A DNA stretch of 64,000 nt from Amycolatopsis saalfeldensis (lineage in GTDB: Bacteria > Actinomycetota > Actinomycetes > Mycobacteriales > Pseudonocardiaceae): assembly GCF_900110575.1 (NCBI RefSeq), contig NZ_FOEF01000007.1:1-64000 (forward strand), read 5' to 3'. Every line of letters begins with the position of its first letter. Position 1 is the stretch's first letter. The notes beneath the pieces are model-generated. The model saw only the letters and a program-made list of their open reading frames with translations, was not told the origin of the DNA and did no database searches. The position numbers and the translations under genes were made by a program. This document shows positions 33,764 through 41,339 of the stretch, one piece after another.

Positions 33764-36421
33764 TCAGGCGGAGAGAGCCGAAAGCACCGAGCGGATCGTC
33801 GGGTTGCGGTACAGCTCACGCAGGTGCAGCGACGGCAGACCGCCCTCCCGCATGCGCGCCCCGATGCGGACCGCGAACAGGGAATTGCCGCCCAGCTCGA
33901 AGAAGTCGTCGTCCAGCCCGACCGGCACGCCGAGCACCGAGCCCCACACCTCGCGCAGCCGGGACGCCAGGCCGTCGCCGTCCGCGGGCGCTTCGACCGG
34001 GGCCGCCGGGGTCGCCGGCGCCGGCAGCTTCGCCGCGTCCAGCTTGCCGTTCGTGGTGAGCGGCAGCGAATCCAGCGCGGTCACCGAGGTCGGCACCATG
34101 TAGTCGGGCAGGATCTCGGCGGCCCGCTTTCGCACGCTCGACGTCGCACCGGGAACCCCCGCACTGCCGGCGGCCAGCACCACGTACGCGTCGAGCCGGA
34201 CGGTGGCCGCGTCGTCCGGGTCGTTCCGCCGCACCACGACGGCCGCCGTGCGCACGTCCGGGTTCTCCAGGAGCACCGCGCGGATCTCGTCCAGCTCGAT
34301 GCGGAACCCGCGCACCTTCACCTGGCTGTCGATGCGTCCCAGGTGTTCCAGCGCGCCGTCCGGCCGCAGCCGGCCGAGGTCGCCCGAGTGGTAGACCCGG
34401 CCGCCAGGCCGCACCGGGTCCTCGGTGAAGCGCTGGGCGGTCAGGTCGTCCTGGCCCAGGTAGCCGGAGGTCACCCCGGCACCGCCGACCCAGATCTCGC
34501 CCGCCACGCCCGGCGGCTGCAGCCGTCCCGACGGGTCCACGACGTACAGGTACCACCCGGGCAGAGCCGGTCCCACCGACCGCGACCCGGCCAGCGCGTG
34601 CCGCCGGGTGACCGTCTGGTGCGTGCTGTGCACGGTGGTTTCGGTGATGCCGAACATGTTCACCACGCGGCAGGCCGACCGTGTTGATGCGCTCTCGGCG
34701 GGAAAGCGTGCCTCGAGCTCGGGATGCGCGTCGAACCACGGCAGCAGCGCCCGCTGGTCCAGCGGTTCACCGGCGAACACCACGAGCCGCACCACCAGGT
34801 CCTGGTGGGGCACTTCGAGCAGCTGCGCGAACGCCGACGGGGTCTGGCTGAGCACCGTGACCCGCTCCGCCGCCAGCAGGTCGCGGAACTTCTCCGGTTC
34901 GCGGGAGACGAAGTAGGGCACCACGACCAGCCGGCCGCCGGTGAGCAGGCAGCCGAAGATCTCCCACACCGAAACGTCGAACGCGCTGGAGTGGAACAGG
35001 GACCAGACGTCCGACGAGCCGAGTGCGTACTCGTCGCGGGTCGCGTCCACCAACGCGATGACGTTGCGGTGTGGCACTACGACGCCCTTGGGCCGGCCCG
35101 TCGAGCCGGACGTGTAGATCACGTACGCGGGGTCGTCCGCGGACACCGAGCTGGTGACCGGTTCGGTCCCGGCCGCGATCACCTCGTCCGGGGTCACCGG
35201 GGACGCAGCGCCGGGGAGTTCGGGCAGCCGCGTGAGCACCAGCTCCAGGTCCGCGTTCTGCGCGGTGTAGGCCAGCCGTTCGGCCGGATAGGCCGGGTCG
35301 GTCGGCACGTAGGCGGCACCCGCCTTGAGCACGCCCAGCAGGGTGACGACGAGTTCGGCGGTGCGCTCCAGGCACACCCCGACGCGGTCACCGTCCGACA
35401 CGCCCAGCGCGCGCAGCCCGCTCGCCACCGCGTCCGAACGCTCGTCGAGTTCTTGGTAGGTCAGGGAAACCTCGCCGTCGGTCAGCGCGACCAGCTCGGG
35501 GGTGCGGGCCGCGACCGCGCGGAACGCCGCGTCGATCCGGACCGGCGTGCTCGGCACCTCCTGGTCCGGGCGGCCCAGCGCGGCCACCCGCTCGCGTTCC
35601 GCCGCGTCCAGCAGCTCAATCGCGTCGACGGCCACGTCCGGGTTCGCCAGAACCTGGCGGTGCACGTGCGCGAGGTGCCGGGTGAACTGCCCGACCTGCG
35701 CGGGCGAGATCCGCCCGGCCTGGTGGTCGCAGCGCAACCGGACCGTGTCGCCCTGGCGCCACAACGAGAACGTCAACGGCAACGGCGGCGCCAGGCAGGG
35801 CCGGTACTCGTCGGCCCCGAAGTCCACATCGGACACCAGCAGCCCGGCGGCGGCCGGATCGTCCGTCGGTTCCGCGGGGGCGCCCGGCGTCACCCGCACC
35901 GCGCCCCGGTCGGTGCCGATGACCGCCCAGCCGGGCGAGTCGACCGAGGCGTAGCGCACCAGGGTGATCGCGAGCGCGGTGCGCCAGCTGTCCTCGGTTC
36001 CGCCTTCGGACAGCGGCAGGACCAGCTCGGCCGAACCCGCGTCCACGGGGTCGGCCGCCGAAGCCCAGTCGGGCACCGCGGCCGCCGCGACCGCCGAAAC
36101 CTCGGTACCGGCGGGTTCCCCCGGTTCGGCGCCGGTCAGCGCGGCCGCCACCGCGCGCAGCCCGGCGGCGTCCAGGACTCCCCGGTCCGCCACCAGGACC
36201 AGGTCCGCGACCCGGTCCCGGTAACGCACCAGCGTGCACCGCAGACCGGTCGTCGCCCGGCTCATTTCGGCTTCACGCAACCGTTGTGCGACCGGCTCCG
36301 CCGAGCCGGCGGGTACGTCCTCCACCCACAGCCGGGACCGGCCGGGCGCGCTCGGCGCCTCCGGGCGGACCGCCTCGGCGAGCCGGACCCGCAGCGCGTG
36401 GCATCGGGCACCTGAAAACAC
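33764..36421 (-). CDS. NRPS protein: degenerate condensation remnant, adenylation, PCP
   Basis: An 885-residue protein. Residues 1-300 resemble the C-terminal part of a condensation domain, but the HHxxxDG motif is replaced by DRGVLDA (79-85), so it cannot condense. The A domain (about 310-790) has IYTSGSTGRPKG, MFGITETTVH and YHSGDLGRLRPDG. Its binding-pocket code as I align it is D-V-W-S-V-A-M-V-H-K, unlike any common code I recall; the last four resemble threonine-type domains. The PCP has GGNSL with Ser847. It probably loads the first amino acid. AGGAGG lies 4 bases before the GTG start. It lies between the SDR at 36434 and ccr. Confidence 0.87.
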   Translation of the reverse strand: MFSGARCHALRVRLAEAVRPEAPSAPGRSRLWVEDVPAGSAEPVAQRLREAEMSRATTGLRCTLVRYRDRVADLVLVADRGVLDAAGLRAVAAALTGAEPGEPAGTEVSAVAAAAVPDWASAADPVDAGSAELVLPLSEGGTEDSWRTALAITLVRYASVDSPGWAVIGTDRGAVRVTPGAPAEPTDDPAAAGLLVSDVDFGADEYRPCLAPPLPLTFSLWRQGDTVRLRCDHQAGRISPAQVGQFTRHLAHVHRQVLANPDVAVDAIELLDAAERERVAALGRPDQEVPSTPVRIDAAFRAVAARTPELVALTDGEVSLTYQELDERSDAVASGLRALGVSDGDRVGVCLERTAELVVTLLGVLKAGAAYVPTDPAYPAERLAYTAQNADLELVLTRLPELPGAASPVTPDEVIAAGTEPVTSSVSADDPAYVIYTSGSTGRPKGVVVPHRNVIALVDATRDEYALGSSDVWSLFHSSAFDVSVWEIFGCLLTGGRLVVVPYFVSREPEKFRDLLAAERVTVLSQTPSAFAQLLEVPHQDLVVRLVVFAGEPLDQRALLPWFDAHPELEARFPAESASTRSACRVVNMFGITETTVHSTHQTVTRRHALAGSRSVGPALPGWYLYVVDPSGRLQPPGVAGEIWVGGAGVTSGYLGQDDLTAQRFTEDPVRPGGRVYHSGDLGRLRPDGALEHLGRIDSQVKVRGFRIELDEIRAVLLENPDVRTAAVVVRRNDPDDAATVRLDAYVVLAAGSAGVPGATSSVRKRAAEILPDYMVPTSVTALDSLPLTTNGKLDAAKLPAPATPAAPVEAPADGDGLASRLREVWGSVLGVPVGLDDDFFELGGNSLFAVRIGARMREGGLPSLHLRELYRNPTIRSVLSALSA

Positions 36422-36433
36422 ATGTCCTCCTGG

Positions 36434-37258
36434 TCAGTGCGCGGTGAAGCCACCGTCGACGGTCACTACCGAGCCGGTCACCCGCGCCGAGTCGTCCGAC
36501 GCGAGAAACACCACGGCCCCGGCCACGTCGCCGGGCTCGGTAAGCCGGTTCATCGGCTGCGCCTGGGTGAACGCGGCCACCTGCTCCTCCGCGGGGACGT
36601 CCAGCGCGCGAGCGATCTCCCGCAGCATCACGCCCTCGCCATCGGCGGTGTCCCGGACGTTGCCCGGGCACACCGCGTTCACCCGCACCTGCATCGGCGC
36701 GTAGTCCAGCGCCGCGGCCTTGGTCAGCCCGATCAGCCCGTGCTTGGCGGCCACGTACGCGGCGAAGTGCGGGTAGCCGACCAATCCGGCGGTGGCCGCG
36801 ATGTTCACGATGCTGCCGGAGCGTTGCTCGCTCATGATCGTGGCGACCTCGCGGATCAGCCGCCACGGGCCGGTCAGGTCGACGTCGATCATCAGCGACC
36901 ACTCGTCTTCGGTGATCTCGTGGACCCGCTTGCCCGCGGGCGCGGCGATGCCGGCGTTGTTCACCACCGTGTCGATCCGGCCGTAGCGCTCGACGGTCAG
37001 CTCCACCGCGTCCCGGACGGACCCGGTGTCGCGCACGTCCGCCTTCGCGGTGAGCACCGAAACGCCCCGGTCCCGGCACAGCGCGCCGGTGTGTTCCAGC
37101 TGGCTGGCCGACCCCAGCGGGTACGGCACGCCCGGCAGGTCCGAGCACGCGTCCAGCAGTACCAGGTCCGCGCCTTCCTCGGCGCAGGCGACCGCGGTGG
37201 CACGCCCTATCCCGCGGGCCGCCCCGGTGACGACGACGACCTTTCCGGTCAACCGCAC
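36434..37258 (-). CDS. SDR oxidoreductase (mycofactocin-coupled-like)
   Basis: A 274-residue short-chain dehydrogenase. GKVVVVTGAARGIGRATAV binds the nucleotide, NNAGIAAPAG is the core motif and YPHFAAYVAAKHGLIG gives the catalytic Tyr-x-x-x-Lys. After the second strand there is an insertion (DACSDLPGVPYPLGSASQLE) typical of mycofactocin-associated SDRs, which hold NAD tightly and need an external electron carrier. Whether that applies here is unproven; no mycofactocin genes are in the window. It would oxidise or reduce an alcohol/ketone in the cluster product. The start is a GTG; the stop lies 12 bases before the NRPS start. Confidence 0.82.
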   Translation of the reverse strand: MRLTGKVVVVTGAARGIGRATAVACAEEGADLVLLDACSDLPGVPYPLGSASQLEHTGALCRDRGVSVLTAKADVRDTGSVRDAVELTVERYGRIDTVVNNAGIAAPAGKRVHEITEDEWSLMIDVDLTGPWRLIREVATIMSEQRSGSIVNIAATAGLVGYPHFAAYVAAKHGLIGLTKAAALDYAPMQVRVNAVCPGNVRDTADGEGVMLREIARALDVPAEEQVAAFTQAQPMNRLTEPGDVAGAVVFLASDDSARVTGSVVTVDGGFTAH

Positions 37259-37271
37259 GCGAATCCCCTTC

Positions 37272-37964
37272 TCAAACCGTGGTGTCGATCAGCTTCAGCA
37301 GGTCGGATGCCGACTCCGTCAGGTACATGTGGCCGCCGGGCAGCTCCACGTACTCGAAGCCGGCACCGGCCACTTCGGACCAGCGGGCGCCCTCGGCCGC
37401 GGTCACCAGCGTGTCCTCCGAACCGCGCAGCGACGTGATGGGCGCGGGCAGCCGCTCGCCGGTGCCCGGCCGGTAGTTCTCGTGCATCTCCACGTCGGCG
37501 CGCAGCGTCGGGAGGATCAGCTCGCGCATCTCCGGGTCCTCCATCGCCTCGTGGTGCACCCCGGCGAACTGCGACACCCTGGCGACGAACTCGTCGTCGG
37601 GCAGGCCGGTGGCCCGCTCCGCGCGCTGGGTGTGCGGTTCCAGCGCACCGCTGACGAACAGCCGGCGCAGCACCAGGTCCGGGTGCGCGGCGACCCGGTG
37701 GGCCAGCTCGTAGGCCAGCACCGCGCCCAGGCTGTGCCCGAACAGCACGACGTCGGTCAGGCCGTCGAGCTGGCTCACCAGATCCGGCAGCAGCCCGTCG
37801 GCCGCGACCACGGCGTCCCGGTACGGCTCGGCGTCGATCCGCCGCTCCCGGCCGGGCAGCTGCAGCGGCACGACGACCAGCCGGTCACCCGCGATTTCCT
37901 GCCATGGGTGGAAAAACGACGCTCCCGCGCCGGCGAACGGCAGGCACACCAGTCCGATCTTCAT
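37272..37964 (-). CDS. Type II thioesterase
   Basis: A 230-residue alpha/beta hydrolase of the editing thioesterase family. KIGLVCLPFAGAGASFFHPW and QLPGRERRIDAEPY are the family's opening motifs. The nucleophile elbow is FGHSLGAVLAYEL with Ser78, and LPGGHMYLTE holds the catalytic His. It removes misprimed or stalled acyl groups from the PCP and ACP domains of the neighbouring NRPS/PKS proteins. GGGAGG lies 6 bases before the ATG at 37962-37964, and the upstream SDR stop is 10 bases away. Confidence 0.92.
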   Translation of the reverse strand: MKIGLVCLPFAGAGASFFHPWQEIAGDRLVVVPLQLPGRERRIDAEPYRDAVVAADGLLPDLVSQLDGLTDVVLFGHSLGAVLAYELAHRVAAHPDLVLRRLFVSGALEPHTQRAERATGLPDDEFVARVSQFAGVHHEAMEDPEMRELILPTLRADVEMHENYRPGTGERLPAPITSLRGSEDTLVTAAEGARWSEVAGAGFEYVELPGGHMYLTESASDLLKLIDTTV

Positions 37965-37974
37965 GTCGCCTCCC

Positions 37975-38694
37975 TCAGGCGGGCTGGCCGAGCGGCCGGA
38001 TGATGATGGTGTTGACGTCCACGCCGTAGGGCTGGCTCAGCGCGTACACGATCGAGTCGGCGACCTGATCGGGCGTCAGCAGCAGGCCGAGCTCGCTCTT
38101 CTCGCCGCCGAAGTGCTCCACCCAGTCCTCCCAGAACGGCGTGTCGGTGCGCCCCGGCGAAACCAGCGTCACGCCGACGCCTTCCGTGGTGACGTGGCGG
38201 CGGGTGTTCTCGGCGAGGCCGGTGATCGCCCACTTGGTGATGCCGTAGATGTTGTCCGCGCCGAAGGCGTGCCCGGCGACGCTGCCGACGAACACGATGC
38301 GCCCCTTGGTTTCCTTCAGCGCGGACAGGGCGGCCCGGATCAGCAGGGCCGGTCCGAGCACGTTGGACAGGACCATGTCCTTCCAGCCGGCCGGGTCGCC
38401 GTCCGAAATGCCGTCGTGCGTGGCGTAGCCGGCGTTCGCGACCGCGGCGTCCAGCCGGCCGAAGCGCTCCAGGGTGGCGGACACCGCGGACTGGACGAAG
38501 TCCCAGTCCCCGGCGTCGCCCTGGAGCGTCAGCAGCCCGTCCGGCTCCCCGACCTCTTTCGCGAAGCGGTCGAGGCGCTCCTGACCGCGTCCGACGATGG
38601 CCACCCGCTGCCCCTTTTCGAGCAGCTGCCGGGCAGTGGCGGCTCCGATGCCGCTGCCACCGCCGGTGATCAGCGTGACGGGAGTGTCGGTCAT
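37975..38694 (-). CDS. SDR family oxidoreductase
   Basis: A 239-residue classical short-chain dehydrogenase: TLITGGGSGIGAATARQLL for NAD(P) binding, AVANAGYATHDG as the NNAG equivalent, and FVGSVAGHAFGADNIYGITKWAITG with Ser, Tyr and Lys of the active site. The ending VNTIIIRPLGQPA is common in NADP-dependent members. Placed between P450 and thioesterase, it probably reduces a carbonyl in the product or in a carrier-bound intermediate. The ATG (complement of 38692-38694) has GGAG 7 bases upstream; a TTG 12 bases earlier is less likely. Confidence 0.88.
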   Translation of the reverse strand: MTDTPVTLITGGGSGIGAATARQLLEKGQRVAIVGRGQERLDRFAKEVGEPDGLLTLQGDAGDWDFVQSAVSATLERFGRLDAAVANAGYATHDGISDGDPAGWKDMVLSNVLGPALLIRAALSALKETKGRIVFVGSVAGHAFGADNIYGITKWAITGLAENTRRHVTTEGVGVTLVSPGRTDTPFWEDWVEHFGGEKSELGLLLTPDQVADSIVYALSQPYGVDVNTIIIRPLGQPA

Positions 38695-38726
38695 GTAGCG
38701 CTCCAAGAAGGTCGTTCAGCCGGGAA

Positions 38727-39974
38727 CTAGCGGGGCAGCTTCGTGGTGTAGGTGACCGGCAGGCGGGTGACGCCGCGGCCGACCGAGTTGTCGTAGAGCC
38801 ACTCGAGCTGGTCGGGCGGCACCGCGAGCTTCAGGTCCGGGAGCCGGCGCAACAGGGTGTTGAACGCGATCTCGGCCTCGATCCGGGAAAGCGGCGAACC
38901 CGGGCAGAAGTGCGCGCCGTGGCCGAAGGAGAAGTGCCGGTTGCCGGTGCGGGTGATGTCCAGGCGATCCGGGTCCTCGAACACCTTCGGGTCGCGGTTC
39001 GCGGAGCTGATCATCAGGTGCACGAACGCTTCCTTGCCGATGCGCACCCCGGCCAGTTCCGTGTCCTCGGCCGCCAGGCGCAGCGTGCCGCGGTAGACCG
39101 GCGGCTGGTAGCGCAGGATCTCCTCGACCGCGCTCGGCGCGAGGCCCGGGTCGTTGCGCAGCAGCTCCAGCTGGTCCGGGTGGGCGAACAGCGCCTCCAT
39201 GCCGTTGCTGATGGTGAACGCCGTGGTCTTGTGCCCCGCGTTGATCAGCAGGACCATCGTGGACACGATTTCGTCGTTGGTGAACCGGCCGTCCTCGTCC
39301 GCGGCGCGGATCAGGGTGCTGACCAGGTCTTCGCCCAGCTCGGCGCGGCGCGCTTCCAGCAGCTCCTTCAGATACTGCTCGATGCTGTCGCTGGCCCACT
39401 TGAGGCGGGCGTTCTCCTCCTCGGTCGCGTACGGCGCGCCGCTGAGCAGCAGGCCCCACTCGTGCAGCTTCGCCCGGTCCTCGTACGGCACCCCGAGGAA
39501 CTCGCAGATCACCTTGAGCGGCAAGGACAACGCGAACTCGTCGAACAGGTCGACCTCGGGCCCGAAGCCGTCGATCAGGTCGTCGGTGGTCTTCTGGATG
39601 TCCGGCCGCAGCCGCTGCATCTTGCGCGGGGTGAACGCCTGCGCCACCAGCTTGCGCAGCCGGGTGTGCCGCGGGGCGTCCGCGGTGAGCATGTTGCGGA
39701 TCAGCGTCGGGCTGGAGTCCTTCAGCAGGTCCTGCCACCACTCCGGCGCGTTGTCCACGCTCTTCGAGATCCGCGGGTCGTCGAACAGCCCGCTGACCGT
39801 CTCGTAGTCCATGACGACGTACGCCTCGGCGCCGACCGGGTGGTTGACCTGGTGCACCGGTCCCTTCGAGCGAAGTTCGGCGTTGTCGGCGTGCTTGTTG
39901 GGGTACGCCGACTCGGTGAAGTACTCCGGAGGGAGCTTTTCGTAGTCGACACCCGGCTGCGCTTCGGTGCTCAT
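38727..39974 (-). CDS. Cytochrome P450
   Basis: A 415-residue class I P450. LLINAGHKTTAFTI (246-251 is the oxygen-binding AGxxTT), EEILRY (ExxR, Glu285-Arg288) and FSFGHGAHFCPGSPLSRIE with the heme ligand Cys357 are all present, so it should be active. It lies in the middle of the left arm of the cluster, and should hydroxylate or otherwise oxidise the peptide-polyketide. No dedicated ferredoxin is in the window. The ATG has GGAGGAG about 11 bases upstream. It is 25 bases downstream of the MFS gene. Confidence 0.95.
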   Translation of the reverse strand: MSTEAQPGVDYEKLPPEYFTESAYPNKHADNAELRSKGPVHQVNHPVGAEAYVVMDYETVSGLFDDPRISKSVDNAPEWWQDLLKDSSPTLIRNMLTADAPRHTRLRKLVAQAFTPRKMQRLRPDIQKTTDDLIDGFGPEVDLFDEFALSLPLKVICEFLGVPYEDRAKLHEWGLLLSGAPYATEEENARLKWASDSIEQYLKELLEARRAELGEDLVSTLIRAADEDGRFTNDEIVSTMVLLINAGHKTTAFTISNGMEALFAHPDQLELLRNDPGLAPSAVEEILRYQPPVYRGTLRLAAEDTELAGVRIGKEAFVHLMISSANRDPKVFEDPDRLDITRTGNRHFSFGHGAHFCPGSPLSRIEAEIAFNTLLRRLPDLKLAVPPDQLEWLYDNSVGRGVTRLPVTYTTKLPR

Positions 39975-39999
39975 TGGTTTCCATCTCCTCCGACGACGG

Positions 40000-41331
40000 T
40001 CATACGGCGACGGCTTCGGGAGCCGGCAGAGTGCGGATGCGCTTGGTCAGGGTCGGCAGCGCGGCCACCCCCGAGATCGCGCACATCGTGATGAACACCC
40101 AGGTCGAGCCGGCCAGGTTGAAGATCAGGCCGACCAGGAAGACGCCGATCGGCGCCGCGCTCATGGACATGAAGAACACCGCGCCGAGCACGCGGCCCTG
40201 GAGCTTGTCCGGGGCAACGGCGGCGAGGTACGACAGGAACACGGTGCTGATGATCGGGCCGCGGATGAACACCAGCGTCACGATGAAGCCCAGCGGGATC
40301 ACGCCCGGCGTGACCGCGAGCAGGATCGCGACCACCGGGCCGATCCACGCGCCCCACAGCACGATCGTCGACGGCTTGAACTTCTTGAAGACCCACCCGG
40401 CGGCCATCGAGCCGACCAGTCCGCCGACCCCCGCGACGGCGAGGGTGACGCCGATGAACGAGGACGAGGCGCCCCGGCCCTCCGCGGTGGCGATCAGCGC
40501 GAGGAACACGCCGGAGTGGGTGAACGCCATGTTCGAGCCCATGATCCAGATGATCAGCGGGCGCAGGATCGGGTGCTTGAACAGGAACCGGAAGCCCTCG
40601 GCGGTGCCGCCCTTTTCCTTGGCCGCGCGGCTTTCCTCGTTCTGCATCGGCTTGCGCACGAACAGCAGGAGCACCGAGGAGATGAGGAACGACACCGCGG
40701 CCGCCAGGTACGGGAACGCCCGCGCCACCCCGAAGAGCGCACCGCCGATCGGCGGGCCGACCAGGGTGGCGCCGAAGTACCGGACCTGGTTCTGCGCGGT
40801 GGCGTCGGTCAGCTGGGACGGCGGTACCAGCGCCTTGATCGCGGCCACCCCGGCGGGCTGCCCGATGCCGAAGCAGATCGACGAGCACAGCGCGATCCCG
40901 AAGATCACCGGCATGCTCGCGTTCTGGGTGAAGATCAGCACGCTGAACAACCCCAGCAGCACGACCCGGATCAGGTTGCAGGCCATCAGGAACAGCTTGC
41001 GGTCCAGCCGGTCGGCGAGGGTGCCGCCGGGGATGGACATCAGGCTCGCCACGATCAGCTGCATCGAGCCGACCGCCCCCGCGTACACCGTCGACCCGGT
41101 GGTGGCCAGGATCAGCAGCGGGTACGCGATCTCCGCGGTCTCCTTGGCGATCGCGGCGAACGCCTCACTGGTCCAGAGCGCCTGGAAGCTCCAGTTCTTG
41201 ATCAGCGGCGTCTCCGGGGTCTCCGGCACCGCTGTCTCCGGCGCCGCCGCGTCCGGTTCGGACAGAGCCTCGGGCGGGCCCGCGTCGAGCTCTTGCGTGC
41301 TCGTGCCGCGCTCACGCGGTTCAGTGGACAT
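40000..41331 (-). CDS. MFS transporter (enterobactin-exporter-like)
   Basis: A 443-residue membrane protein with about 12 hydrophobic helices after an acidic, proline-rich N-terminal extension of roughly 40 residues. The motif GTLADRLDRKLFLMACNL is the loop 2-3 signature of the major facilitator superfamily, and the arrangement matches the DHA3/EntS-like exporters often found in siderophore and antibiotic clusters. It probably exports the cluster product and may confer self-resistance. The ATG at 41329-41331 is 8 bases after the stop of the PKS gene, so it is in the same operon. Confidence 0.88.
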   Translation of the reverse strand: MSTEPRERGTSTQELDAGPPEALSEPDAAAPETAVPETPETPLIKNWSFQALWTSEAFAAIAKETAEIAYPLLILATTGSTVYAGAVGSMQLIVASLMSIPGGTLADRLDRKLFLMACNLIRVVLLGLFSVLIFTQNASMPVIFGIALCSSICFGIGQPAGVAAIKALVPPSQLTDATAQNQVRYFGATLVGPPIGGALFGVARAFPYLAAAVSFLISSVLLLFVRKPMQNEESRAAKEKGGTAEGFRFLFKHPILRPLIIWIMGSNMAFTHSGVFLALIATAEGRGASSSFIGVTLAVAGVGGLVGSMAAGWVFKKFKPSTIVLWGAWIGPVVAILLAVTPGVIPLGFIVTLVFIRGPIISTVFLSYLAAVAPDKLQGRVLGAVFFMSMSAAPIGVFLVGLIFNLAGSTWVFITMCAISGVAALPTLTKRIRTLPAPEAVAV

Positions 41332-41339
41332 CCACGACC

